Source: Algoriphagus sp.
Lineage (GTDB): Bacteria > Bacteroidota > Bacteroidia > Cytophagales > Cyclobacteriaceae
Length of the DNA: 64,000 nucleotides
NCBI RefSeq assembly: GCF_029254265.1
Contig: NZ_JAQWXX010000025.1
Span: 108,573 to 172,572 of the forward strand
Direction of reading: 5' to 3'
Of this stretch, positions 9,221 to 17,805 are shown piece by piece. The notes beneath the pieces were generated by a model. That model saw nothing but the letters and a program-made list of their open reading frames with translations, ran no database searches and was not told where the DNA came from. The translations under genes and the position numbers were made by a program. How positions within the stretch are numbered: position 1 is the stretch's first letter; each line of letters begins with the position of its first letter.

Positions 9221-9663
9221 TCGGTTTTAGAAGGAAATTTGGTCTGGCAAATTATCTACATTTTAAAACTCTTTTCATTGGTACTTTTTTGAAGTTAGCT
9301 TCCTTTATCCACAAAATCGACATTCAGTATTATCCTTTATTTGCCTGATTATTTGATACTTATAGCATTCGTAAAGAAAAGTGTGGATAAATTATTGATT
9401 TTGTGGATAAAATTTTCTTGCTTTTTTTAATGTGCTTAATCTCGCTCTGAAAGGCGATTTTTCAATAATTATTTCTTCAATTTGATTTATGAATTCTAGC
9501 CTAATTTCAACAATTGTTAAATGTGAAATCAAAATAATATTCGGTTTTTTAATTTTTCATTTAAAAAATCTCCAAATCCTTTAGAAGGAATATTTTGATT
9601 CAGTTAGAAAAAGTTGAAGTCTAAGAATTATTCAATTTTAACACCAAAAATTAAAATTAGGAT
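9221..9663. other. Gene-free AT-rich region with three perfect DnaA boxes; candidate oriC
   Basis: 443 bases between two converging genes, so it need hold no promoter for either. It carries TTATCCACA at 9305-9313 and its reverse complement TGTGGATAA at 9382-9390 and 9402-9410, plus a partial box TTATCCTTT at 9330-9338. The following 250 bases are very AT-rich with no open frame and no clear terminator, fitting a DNA-unwinding element. By chance about 0.5 perfect boxes are expected in the whole window; one other occurs, inside ohrR. Against an origin: neighbouring genes point towards it rather than away. A DnaA-titrating or regulatory site is the alternative. Confidence 0.5.
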
Positions 9664-10359
9664 TTATATCCCAAATCCTATCGGCGCTAGATTGTTCATC
9701 TGGCGAAGTATCCAAGCCTGTCTTCCTATGATATAAGGAGTAGGTTTGGTTGGGTTCCATCTTCGTGGATTTGGAAGAACTGCTGCGATCATGGCCGCTT
9801 GGTTTCTGTTAAGTTTAGCTGCTGGCTTTTTATAATATGTCTGTGAAGCAGCCTCAATCCCATAGATTCCATCTCCCATTTCGATTACATTGAGGTAAAC
9901 CTCCATAATTCGTTCTTTGGACCAGATTAATTCTACCAATACCGTAAAATAGGCTTCAAGTCCCTTTCTAAGGTAGCTTCGGCCTGGCCAAAGAAAAACA
10001 TTTTTCACAGTCTGTTGGGTGATTGTACTTGCGCCCTTTACTCGCTTTCCTTTTTTATTATTTTCCCAGGCTTTCTCCATGGCCTCAAAATCGAATCCCT
10101 TATGATCTAAGAATTTTTGATCTTCTGAGGCATAAACTGCCTGAGGAGCATTTTTGGAGATTTCGGAAAAGGGAACCCAATCTTTTTTAAGTCTGACTTC
10201 TTTATTTTCATCAAACGCTTGCTCAAACAGCCTAATGACCATCAAAAGAGTAATGGGGACTGGCACAAAGCGGTATAGAATCGTGAAACCTATTGAGAGC
10301 AGAAAAAAATAAAGAGCCGATTTCCAAATCAATCGCCAAATCCATTTGAATAATTTCAT
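9664..10359 (-). CDS. mtgA: Monofunctional peptidoglycan transglycosylase (GT51)
   Basis: 231 residues, the normal length for MtgA. One N-terminal membrane span (LYFFLLSIGFTILYRFV) anchors the catalytic domain in the periplasm, where it polymerises lipid II into glycan strands. GT51 motifs are in order: EDQKFLDHKGFDFEAM (catalytic Glu), KGASTITQQTVKNVFLW, KERIMEVYLNVIEMGDGIYGIEAASQ split over about 20 residues, and PNPRRWNP. No transpeptidase domain follows, which separates it from class A PBPs. The methyltransferase gene lies 9 bases upstream, so the two are probably one operon. It ends against the DnaA-box region. Confidence 0.95.
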   Translation of the reverse strand: MKLFKWIWRLIWKSALYFFLLSIGFTILYRFVPVPITLLMVIRLFEQAFDENKEVRLKKDWVPFSEISKNAPQAVYASEDQKFLDHKGFDFEAMEKAWENNKKGKRVKGASTITQQTVKNVFLWPGRSYLRKGLEAYFTVLVELIWSKERIMEVYLNVIEMGDGIYGIEAASQTYYKKPAAKLNRNQAAMIAAVLPNPRRWNPTKPTPYIIGRQAWILRQMNNLAPIGFGI

Positions 10360-10368
10360 TGCTAAAGG

Positions 10369-11166
10369 TTAGTTAGTCGCAAATGCCTGTACAAATTGAT
10401 AGAAAAAAACAGCATTTTCATCGTTCAGCACAGAAATAAGATCACTTTCCATTTCCTCGATCTCCTTTTTTGTGATCAATTTAGCTTCAAGTAATCCTGG
10501 AGCGCCACTTTTCAATAATATGGTCCAAAAATGTAACATCTTTTGAAGCTCCTCAGGTTTGGACTGATCCAAATGAAAACCACCATGGTAAATCTCTATA
10601 GAACCGAATCCTGCTTTTTTCATAAGATTCCCCAATTGAGCTCCTACATCCGGATTTCCTCCCAAAGAGATTTGGAGCTGATTATAAGCTTCATAATATT
10701 TCCTTTGATTAGGGAGATCTGGATACAAGTAAAAACTTGAATTAAAAACCTCCGTTGCCCAAATTTTTGCTCCTTTGGTTAAATATTTCTTTGCAGACTC
10801 GAGCACCCTTACTGGTTCTGGCATATGCTCCAATGCCCAGCAAATAAATACTGAATCAAATTGCTCTTCCAGCTTTAAGTCTCTTGCATCTTGACAGTAA
10901 AAAGAAACCCGGTCTGTAGCAAAAGCAAGATTTTTTTTGGCTTGAGCAATCTGTGCTTCTGAATAATCTACGCAAGTAATTCTTAATTCTGGCCAAAGTC
11001 TGAGCAGCTCCCTTGTCTGAGCCCCGACACCTGAACCTATTTCCAACAGATTGGTGCAGCCGGAGAAATCGATTCTGGGATAAATTTTCGGTGCTAGATA
11101 ATTGCCTTGATCTAGGAGGCGTTGCTGCTCTTCTGGGATAAATCCATGTAAATATGCCTCTGCCAT
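10369..11166 (-). CDS. Class I SAM-dependent methyltransferase
   Basis: 265 residues. The SAM-binding motif LLEIGSGVGAQTRELL sits near residue 42, followed by acidic ITCVDYSEAQIAQAKKNL at the end of strand 2, FYCQDARDLKLEEQFDSVFICWALEHMPEP for motifs II-III, and a C-terminal helical part. This is a Methyltransf_11/25-type fold. No substrate-specific motif is recognised, so the acceptor is unknown. It is 9 bases upstream of mtgA on the same strand and 60 bases downstream of the DUF3857 genes. Confidence 0.85.
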   Translation of the reverse strand: MAEAYLHGFIPEEQQRLLDQGNYLAPKIYPRIDFSGCTNLLEIGSGVGAQTRELLRLWPELRITCVDYSEAQIAQAKKNLAFATDRVSFYCQDARDLKLEEQFDSVFICWALEHMPEPVRVLESAKKYLTKGAKIWATEVFNSSFYLYPDLPNQRKYYEAYNQLQISLGGNPDVGAQLGNLMKKAGFGSIEIYHGGFHLDQSKPEELQKMLHFWTILLKSGAPGLLEAKLITKKEIEEMESDLISVLNDENAVFFYQFVQAFATN

Positions 11167-11226
11167 TCAGTTTTATTTTAAATAAAAATATTAAAAATAG
11201 CCCGATAAAAGAGTCTTTACTCTCCG

Positions 11227-13134
11227 CTATTTCTTTTTCAGGATAATCGGCTGAGAATATTTATCAGCAATACTTTCCATGATAAATTTTAAATCAGAAT
11301 ATTCTTCCACAGGAAATAAACTTTGGGATAATTCTATTCTACTGTTGATCTTGATTTCATCGGCTTCTGTGCTTATCTGAAAGCTAAATTTTACCCCCTT
11401 TGAAGGGATAGTAATAGACCCACTTTCAGGATAATCCTCTAATTCATATCCTATAGGAATAGGGATTATAACATTATAACTCTCATAGTTTGGATAATCG
11501 AATTCTACTGGTAGTATACGTTCATTTTGAGTGAAAATATTCTTAAAGAAAATAGAATTGGTGAACGGTTCCAAGGCTATAACCTTATCCTCAAGGGACC
11601 CAAATGGTTTCCGATAATTCACCGTCAACATCCGTTTTTCTTTGATTTGGTTCAGAACTTCGAAATCGATTAATTCAAAGTCTTTGTATCTATCCTGCTT
11701 TATAAGTATTTCTTGAGAGAGTCCCGAGTAGTTTTCATCCCATTTAAGAGCGGCGTAATCTGTGTACCGTTCGGTGGTCCTTATAAAGAAATTTCCTCCC
11801 TCATCAACCTCAAAAATCAGTTGATTGATTGTTCCAGACCGGTGATTTATTGATAGCTTATCTAATCTTCCATTTCCTTTCTCCATAAAAAATCCTCTTG
11901 GAACTAATTTTCTCACCGGAATCAATCCATAAGGCATAATCGAATCACTAGCATCTAAGAAGACTTGTTTTCCCTCTATTTCTGCCTTTAGAATGGCGCT
12001 GTGAAACTGAAAAATATAAGGCTTCTCAATCAATTGAGATCTTCCTTTTCCTCTTTCATTGATCATGATCAAATAAGAATCTATTCCGTGCATCCGAAAG
12101 AGGTAATTCAACAGAAGATTCTTATCAAAACTATTTCCCCTTTTCAACTCCACCATCCTAGGCAGGGGATAAATTGGTTCTAACCATCTCGATTCTATAG
12201 ATTTATAGGAGGTGGAAACATAGTCAAAGATTTTCTTAGCCTGACCTTCTTGTGTAGAGTCTGAAAAATCTAAATCAGCCAAAAGAGAGTTTGGCCCGGT
12301 TTTGTACTGATAACTTCGATAGTCATCAATCAATAAAATCTCAGTAGCCACCTGGTCCCAGGAAGCATAGAAAATCTCGGAGGACTCCAGCTCCTCTTCT
12401 TTATAATACTCTGAACTAAACAAGTATCCATCCACTCGTTCTTGATAATCAATTAGGCTTCCAACAAAAGGCTCAATAGGCAATGAAGGTATATCTCTCA
12501 GTATCCAAGAATATGAGTTGCTCCTTTCAGATACTTTGGTGGCTTCAGCAAGTCTTTTACCTTGAATGATCATCTGGTACTGGAAGAAACTTGGAGCCTT
12601 AAATCTATACGAACTGTAAAGTGAGGGATATTCGCCCTGAAATCCCCAGCCATCAAGTAATGACAGCATTTTGCTTACCTTTTTATAGCTGAATTCCAGA
12701 ATAGAGCCTCTTTTCACTTGTGGGAATGCAATTCGAATTTCAAAATATCCATCTCCCAGATCAACTTCTTTAATCGCTTCGTTTCCCAGTCGAATATTCT
12801 TCCTGCTGTTTCCATCCAGGTAGCTCACTTGTGCCTTTACCTGAGATACTTGTTCAAAAAGATTGTCTCCTCTGTAGAAGCTTATCCTGAAATCACCAAA
12901 GTCTGAAGATTCATCAGTCAGAACTTTATAACGATAAAAATAATCGGTATGAATCCCTCCATATTTAAAATAAGAATCCCCTGACTCATAGAGAACTACG
13001 TGTTTCGCTTCAGGCTCAAAAGAAACTTTTTCAATCAGGAGTTCCTGATCCGTGAATTTGCCAAACTCAGCCACCTGACCAGCAGCTTTGTTGCCAAAAC
13101 AAAAGAATAGAAAAAGAAAACCGTAAATCTTCAC
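11227..13134 (-). CDS. DUF3857/transglutaminase-like secreted protein, catalytic triad degraded
   Basis: 635 residues with a signal peptide (YGFLFLFFCFGNKAAGQ). N-terminal DUF3857 beta domain (about 40-250) and a transglutaminase-like central domain (about 280-420), then a beta-rich C-terminus. Aligning to the third paralogue at 15049, the catalytic Cys of GDCKG becomes Ser in RGNSFDKN, and the His of QFNHVIL falls on Ser in QFHSAIL, with a His one place earlier. The third acidic position survives in FLDASD. It is likely inactive as a thiol enzyme. It lies 2 bases after the 13137 gene and ends the three-gene operon. Family role is unknown; the protein is probably periplasmic. Confidence 0.8.
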   Translation of the reverse strand: MKIYGFLFLFFCFGNKAAGQVAEFGKFTDQELLIEKVSFEPEAKHVVLYESGDSYFKYGGIHTDYFYRYKVLTDESSDFGDFRISFYRGDNLFEQVSQVKAQVSYLDGNSRKNIRLGNEAIKEVDLGDGYFEIRIAFPQVKRGSILEFSYKKVSKMLSLLDGWGFQGEYPSLYSSYRFKAPSFFQYQMIIQGKRLAEATKVSERSNSYSWILRDIPSLPIEPFVGSLIDYQERVDGYLFSSEYYKEEELESSEIFYASWDQVATEILLIDDYRSYQYKTGPNSLLADLDFSDSTQEGQAKKIFDYVSTSYKSIESRWLEPIYPLPRMVELKRGNSFDKNLLLNYLFRMHGIDSYLIMINERGKGRSQLIEKPYIFQFHSAILKAEIEGKQVFLDASDSIMPYGLIPVRKLVPRGFFMEKGNGRLDKLSINHRSGTINQLIFEVDEGGNFFIRTTERYTDYAALKWDENYSGLSQEILIKQDRYKDFELIDFEVLNQIKEKRMLTVNYRKPFGSLEDKVIALEPFTNSIFFKNIFTQNERILPVEFDYPNYESYNVIIPIPIGYELEDYPESGSITIPSKGVKFSFQISTEADEIKINSRIELSQSLFPVEEYSDLKFIMESIADKYSQPIILKKK

Positions 13135-13136
13135 TT

Positions 13137-15056
13137 TTAAGGATTCGCTATCTTTTTCAATACCACTGGTGCTGTAAGCTTGGAAGCTACTGACTCCATG
13201 AAAAACTTCAAATCTCCATAGCTAGCTACCGGAATCAATGGTTTTTTTACTTCCAATCTGGCTGTGATTTTCAGCATTCCATCCACTTTAGTTGGGGCAT
13301 AAGTAAAGGTAACATAACCCCCTTTAATGCTGATTTGCTCCGCAAGTGGATAATCCTCTACTTCGTAGCCTTCCGGAATTATAACGTTCGTATTATATGT
13401 CTCATTGAAAGCAAATTGAAAATCCACCGGGAAGACTCGATAGGAAGCTGTAAATGGGTTTTTGGCAAAAGTGGAAAATCTCAAAGGATTGAAAATTATT
13501 AAATCGAGATTTTCTGAGTTAGGTAATACTGTTTCAAAACTTACCGTGACAAAATTCTTTTCTCTCAGGTTATTCTCAACTGTTACATTTTGAATTATCA
13601 TTTCATCCGATTCATCCTTATCAAAGAATAATTCAAGAGATTCATTTCTAGACTGAAGCCTTTCAATATGGTGAGCAGTTTGAAGACCCATATAGAAATT
13701 TTCACGAATGGAGTTTTTTATACTTAATCCCTTTTCTGGATTATACTCCGTCTGAGCAAAATAAATCGTATTGGAATTATGATTGATCATCACCGGTACG
13801 ATCTTGCTTGTTTCTTTCTGCAGATGCAACCCTTCTTTAACGTGCTTTTCTAGATCGACATATCCAAAAGGAGCCAATCGATCGCTCAAATCCAAGTATT
13901 GAAATTTGCCATCCAATTTTGCCAGTAAAAGAATCTCGTCAAACTGGTTGAGGAAAGGAAAATCCACCAAATCTGTACGACCATATCCTTTACTCCCAAT
14001 CAGAACGGGGTCACACTCGATGCCTGCAGAATTAAGGATTCCCATATAGGTCAACATGAGTTCGGCTGGTGTTCCTTTCTTACTCTTCAGAAGCTGATTC
14101 AACACTTGTTCAGGATAGATCCAATCATCTCCATCAATCACAAAATTATCCCTTAGGTAGTAATATACTTTTTGAGCTATCTCCGTTTGATTATTTCCGG
14201 TGAGCTCTATTGCCAGCAACTCTTTCTCCAATGGATTAGATCGATAATATCCCTTTTCTCGATAATATCCGATTAATTCATCACCAAGGGCTGGCCAAGT
14301 ACTAAGCACATCTTCCCATTCAGAACCTTGAGCATATTTGGACAATTGGAATTCCACACGATCAAAATAATCTCGATAGTTTTTCATATATGGCTCTTCC
14401 TGGAAGGCATAAAGGTTCCGAAGAGTCCAGCTATAAGTCCCATTACTTTCTGTTTTCTCACCTTTATTTAGAAGGTTTTCGCCCTGACTTAGCATCCGAT
14501 ATTGAAGACCTGCAGTCATGGTGATCTGATAGTGTGAATACAGCGTAGGAATATTATTCTGGAAAGTCCAGCCATCAATGAACGTGATTGACTTATCTGT
14601 CTCTTTGTAGGTATACTCTAAAATAGAACCAACCTGCACCTTGGGAAAAGTAATCCGCACCTCTCGATACCCATTGTCTAGACTTACGTCAAAGATTGAC
14701 TCCTTAGGAACTTCCGTCACCTCTGCTTTTCCGTCTACATAGTTAATAGTTTGAGCTTTGATACCACTGATTTCTTCGATTCGCTTTTCTCCTGAATAAT
14801 AACGAATCCGAAGATCTGCATAGGATTTCCCTTCTTCAGCAAGAATTTTCATTCGCCCGAAGTGCGCAGTCTCAAAGACATTTCCAAAAAATCTGGACTC
14901 TCCATTTTTGAGCAAAAAAACTGCATCTGCATCTGGCTCAAATGAGACACTGGTTAAGTTAATCTCATTAGAATTGGCTTTGCCAAATTTTGGAGTTTGG
15001 GCAAGAACCCCAAATGAAATAACACTTAAGAAACAAAGGATGATTCGCTTATTCAT
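13137..15056 (-). CDS. DUF3857/transglutaminase-like secreted protein, catalytic triad lost
   Basis: 639 residues, signal peptide IILCFLSVISFGVLAQ. Same layout as its downstream neighbour and clearly related along the length (shared FGK...LLKNGESRFFGN opening, GWTFQNNIPTLYSHY, YPLA..ITARLEV). In the transglutaminase core the Cys-containing loop has become KKGTPAELML (Cys position reads Pro330 or Thr329) and the His loop QFDEILL has Glu for His, so two of three catalytic residues are gone. Its start overlaps the end of the 15049 gene by 8 bases. Probably a binding or scaffold protein derived from the enzyme (inference). Confidence 0.8.
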   Translation of the reverse strand: MNKRIILCFLSVISFGVLAQTPKFGKANSNEINLTSVSFEPDADAVFLLKNGESRFFGNVFETAHFGRMKILAEEGKSYADLRIRYYSGEKRIEEISGIKAQTINYVDGKAEVTEVPKESIFDVSLDNGYREVRITFPKVQVGSILEYTYKETDKSITFIDGWTFQNNIPTLYSHYQITMTAGLQYRMLSQGENLLNKGEKTESNGTYSWTLRNLYAFQEEPYMKNYRDYFDRVEFQLSKYAQGSEWEDVLSTWPALGDELIGYYREKGYYRSNPLEKELLAIELTGNNQTEIAQKVYYYLRDNFVIDGDDWIYPEQVLNQLLKSKKGTPAELMLTYMGILNSAGIECDPVLIGSKGYGRTDLVDFPFLNQFDEILLLAKLDGKFQYLDLSDRLAPFGYVDLEKHVKEGLHLQKETSKIVPVMINHNSNTIYFAQTEYNPEKGLSIKNSIRENFYMGLQTAHHIERLQSRNESLELFFDKDESDEMIIQNVTVENNLREKNFVTVSFETVLPNSENLDLIIFNPLRFSTFAKNPFTASYRVFPVDFQFAFNETYNTNVIIPEGYEVEDYPLAEQISIKGGYVTFTYAPTKVDGMLKITARLEVKKPLIPVASYGDLKFFMESVASKLTAPVVLKKIANP

Positions 15057-16911
15057 TGAAACTACTCACAGTGGGTTTGGTAAAGAAATAGGTCTTAGAA
15101 GTCATAGCATTGATCTTTTTCATTAGCTCATCCTTGACTTCTTTATCGGTATTTTCCGGGATTTTGATGGCAATGGATCTGGATATTTTTAATGTCTTCC
15201 CATCAAGCGAGTGTATCAGGCTTATGTTAGCAAAATCATCTTCATAGCTCAAATCCTCCAATAAATCATCTAATTGAAAAACCTCAGGTAATTCTATCAA
15301 GTATTCATCATCTTGGTAAAGGCAATTATTGGTAAGCTGATCCTCTGAGATTTTTTTGATAAAAGACTTAAGAATGACCCGCTTTGCAGTAGTTTGGACA
15401 AATTTCTGGACGATCCCATCATAGCTTAACTGCGCCTTTGGCAATGAGTCCAATCGACCTGTTTCCAAAGAGTAATTCTGAATGATCAACCCCGAGACCG
15501 GAGAGTTCTGATTGAAATAGTCGCGCTGTTGGCGTGTATCCAAACCGGATTTTATACTCAACATTTTCTCGGCAATATTTCCCTCCATTTCAACTTTCGA
15601 GCTGAGTTCAGCATTTCCCTGAGGATCAATTTTGAATTCGTAAAACCCAGATATCCGGTTCCATTCAGGATTGTTATACATCGGGGTTTTGGTCAAATAT
15701 CCCCCGGTTGGAGTCGTGACCAGCACATGCCGGTTTTTGGTGAAATCGCCCAAATAGCCTGCAGGAAGTAATGAAGAAGTACATTCAAGCCATACCGGAT
15801 TGGGAGAATTCGGCATTGGGACTTGAAGAATAACATGATTAAACTGCTGAGAAGGTAAGTCGATGACAATATCTTCAGCATCTACGCCTGCGCGGACTAG
15901 CGCTGGATAAGAGCTGATTCCAACGGCTTCAAGCATGGCCTTCATCAAGTTTGTCAAGCCCTTACAGTCTCCATAGGAAGAGTTGATCACCTCTTTGGCT
16001 GTCATAGTCTGCCAACCTCCAATTCCTAATTGAATACTTACATAGCGGAAATTTTTTTGCAGGTAGTCATATAAGATTTTTGTCTTTTCGTAGGGATCAT
16101 CGGTGTGAGCTACCATCTGAATGACTTTTGATTCAAAATCTGGCGGCAAAGCTCCCCTTCCCTTATTGAGTTCATATTGCCAAGCTGCGAGACCGGACCA
16201 ATCATCCATCTTTCCTACATAGTTTTCGAGGGCAAAAGAGACTGGGGCCAAAAGAACTCGATGATCAAGCTTATTATCAAAATCCGGGGCTTGCACTGGT
16301 AGATCTTTTTCTTTCCAAATGATCACTCTTTCATCTCCGGATTGAAATTCCTCTTTAGTCCCCAAGAGATTCAATTCTTTGTATCGAATTTCCAAATGCT
16401 CAGGGTATACCACAGTTAAACTTGATTCCTGAAGTTTTTGATTAGCTCTAGAAACAGGAATCCAAGTGGGGATAAAAAAATTAGATTTGGATTTTGTGAC
16501 TGTTTTGATTGTTACTTCAATTGGAAATTTGGCGGTTTTAAGCTCATAATATTTTCTTCGATCATCATCAAATATGGATGAATAAGAATAAACTGCGGCA
16601 TCCTCCATATCACGAAGCTTTGCTTTTTCCAAGGTTTTTTTGGTAGCAGGATCAATTACTTCTAGTTCGAATGACTCTATTTGATTCAGTTTATCATAAA
16701 AAAGTGTGGTTCTTGCATGTGCTAGTCCTTCTGATGAATGTATTATCAGTTTTCGCTCAACCTGATGAATAACCTCAAAAGAAGGGGTAAGATTAATCCA
16801 TTGGTTTTCATAAAGATCTGAATAGACTGGTAGTTCTTTTAATACAGGAAGACTATCCATGGGGCTATAAGAAAATAGGAAAAGGGTAACCCCAATCGAT
16901 AGTAAATTCAT
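15049..16911 (-). CDS. DUF3857/transglutaminase-like secreted protein, intact catalytic Cys and His
   Basis: About 620 residues from the chosen start. The frame is open to 16989, but the ATG at 16911 puts a good signal peptide (LLSIGVTLFLFSYS) at the N-terminus, so I prefer it. DUF3857 occupies the first third. The transglutaminase core follows with SSYGDCKGLTNLMKAML holding the catalytic Cys, QQFNHVILQV the His, and VWLECTSS the acidic third residue. The C-terminus is beta-rich. It is first of a three-gene operon whose other members have lost these residues. Substrate is unknown; the family is common in Bacteroidota envelopes. Confidence 0.82.
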   Translation of the reverse strand: MNLLSIGVTLFLFSYSPMDSLPVLKELPVYSDLYENQWINLTPSFEVIHQVERKLIIHSSEGLAHARTTLFYDKLNQIESFELEVIDPATKKTLEKAKLRDMEDAAVYSYSSIFDDDRRKYYELKTAKFPIEVTIKTVTKSKSNFFIPTWIPVSRANQKLQESSLTVVYPEHLEIRYKELNLLGTKEEFQSGDERVIIWKEKDLPVQAPDFDNKLDHRVLLAPVSFALENYVGKMDDWSGLAAWQYELNKGRGALPPDFESKVIQMVAHTDDPYEKTKILYDYLQKNFRYVSIQLGIGGWQTMTAKEVINSSYGDCKGLTNLMKAMLEAVGISSYPALVRAGVDAEDIVIDLPSQQFNHVILQVPMPNSPNPVWLECTSSLLPAGYLGDFTKNRHVLVTTPTGGYLTKTPMYNNPEWNRISGFYEFKIDPQGNAELSSKVEMEGNIAEKMLSIKSGLDTRQQRDYFNQNSPVSGLIIQNYSLETGRLDSLPKAQLSYDGIVQKFVQTTAKRVILKSFIKKISEDQLTNNCLYQDDEYLIELPEVFQLDDLLEDLSYEDDFANISLIHSLDGKTLKISRSIAIKIPENTDKEVKDELMKKINAMTSKTYFFTKPTVSSFNE

Positions 16912-17072
16912 TTTCAGTGTATTGGTATATATTCGAAATCTAAACGAAAGATTTGAAAAACTAAGAGAGCGGGTTAAAATAATTTTCACCTTTTTTAGAA
17001 TGTAGTTTGACGTAAAAAATTTGAATCCTATTACTAATTTTTTGACTTGTAAATCCCAAATAATCTGGCCTA

Positions 17073-17091
17073 ATTTGGTTTTTTACCAAAT
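17073..17091. promoter_or_regulatory. Inverted repeat just upstream of the MaoC gene, possible operator
   Basis: Perfect seven-base inverted repeat ATTTGGT-N5-ACCAAAT ending 9 bases before the ATG at 17101. A promoter-like pair overlaps it: TTG at 17047-17049, then 21 bases, then TAATTTGG at 17071-17078, close to the Bacteroidota TAnnTTTG box. The position would let a repressor block transcription; a leader hairpin is the alternative. Confidence 0.35.
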
Positions 17092-17100
17092 AAAATTTAG

Positions 17101-17571
17101 ATGCCGCCAGTTATAATAGGAAGCTTTTCCGATTTCGAAAAATTCAATGGCCAAGAACTAGGAGCCTCAGATTATTTTCAAATTACCCAATCGCAAATCA
17201 ATCTCTTTGCTGAAGCCACTCACGATCACCAGTGGATTCATACTGATCCGGAGCGTGCTAAGGCCCAAGGTGCCTTTGGAAATACGATTGCACATGGATA
17301 TTTGACCTTGAGTATCGTACCCTTCCTATGGGAACAAATCGTGGATGTCCGAAATCTGAAAATGATGATCAACTATGGCATCGAATCTCTTCGGTTTGCA
17401 AATCCAGTATTGGTAGATAGTGAGGTTCGATTGGTTGCCAAACTCAAATCTATAGTAAATCTCCGTGGCACGGTAAAAGCAGAAGTTGAGGTCAAACTCG
17501 AAATTAAAGGGGAAAAGAAACCAGCGTTTACGGGAGTTTTGATCTTTTTATACCACTTTAGCACGGATTGA
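17101..17571 (+). CDS. MaoC-like acyl dehydratase (R-specific enoyl-CoA hydratase type)
   Basis: 156 residues, a single hotdog domain. The MaoC signature is clear: FAEATHDHQWIHTDPERAK with the hydratase Asp/His pair, then GAFGNTIAHGYLTLSIVPF, and a C-terminal VRLVAKLKSI...GTVKAEVEVKLEI strand pair. The family hydrates trans-2-enoyl-CoA to R-3-hydroxyacyl-CoA or does the reverse. It stands alone on the plus strand, divergent from the DUF3857 operon, so no pathway partner is visible here. Downstream lies about 200 bases without a confident gene. Confidence 0.9.
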   Translation: MPPVIIGSFSDFEKFNGQELGASDYFQITQSQINLFAEATHDHQWIHTDPERAKAQGAFGNTIAHGYLTLSIVPFLWEQIVDVRNLKMMINYGIESLRFANPVLVDSEVRLVAKLKSIVNLRGTVKAEVEVKLEIKGEKKPAFTGVLIFLYHFSTD

Positions 17572-17770
17572 TCAGGAAATCACGAGCTCACGAGCAACCA
17601 TCCCAAAACAAAAACAGCTCAAAGTTACCGTCAAAAATTCGCATGGTTTTACAAGGCCGCTTCTTGAGGATTTTCTCTTTGCTATCAACTTGGAGCGTTG
17701 GCTAGTATCCAATCGAAAGGATCAAATCGCATAATTGAATTGCCTCAGTTTAAAGAATATTCCTAGATGA
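17572..17770 (+). other. Short non-coding stretch with a start-less 53-codon open frame
   Basis: Between the MaoC stop and the next terminator. One frame (from 17570) is open for about 53 codons to a TAA near 17733 and reads like protein (PLLEDFLFAINLERWLVSNR) but has no start codon or upstream partner. It may be a gene relic or chance. I see no RNA gene or repeat in it. Confidence 0.25.
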
Positions 17771-17780
17771 AAAATGAAGA

Positions 17781-17805
17781 AAGCCGGGATGATCCCGGCT
17801 TTTCT
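17781..17805 (-). terminator. Hairpin terminator, probably bidirectional, after the serine hydrolase gene
   Basis: Nine-base stem AAGCCGGGA / TCCCGGCTT around a three-base loop, with T-rich flanks on both strands. It directly follows the stop of the minus-strand gene at 17806 and would also stop readthrough from MaoC. Confidence 0.75.

Noticed and set aside
16912..16989. Longer start for the third DUF3857 gene
   Set aside because: The extra 26 residues would precede the signal peptide with a Ser/Arg-rich stretch; the ATG at 16911 gives a normal signal.
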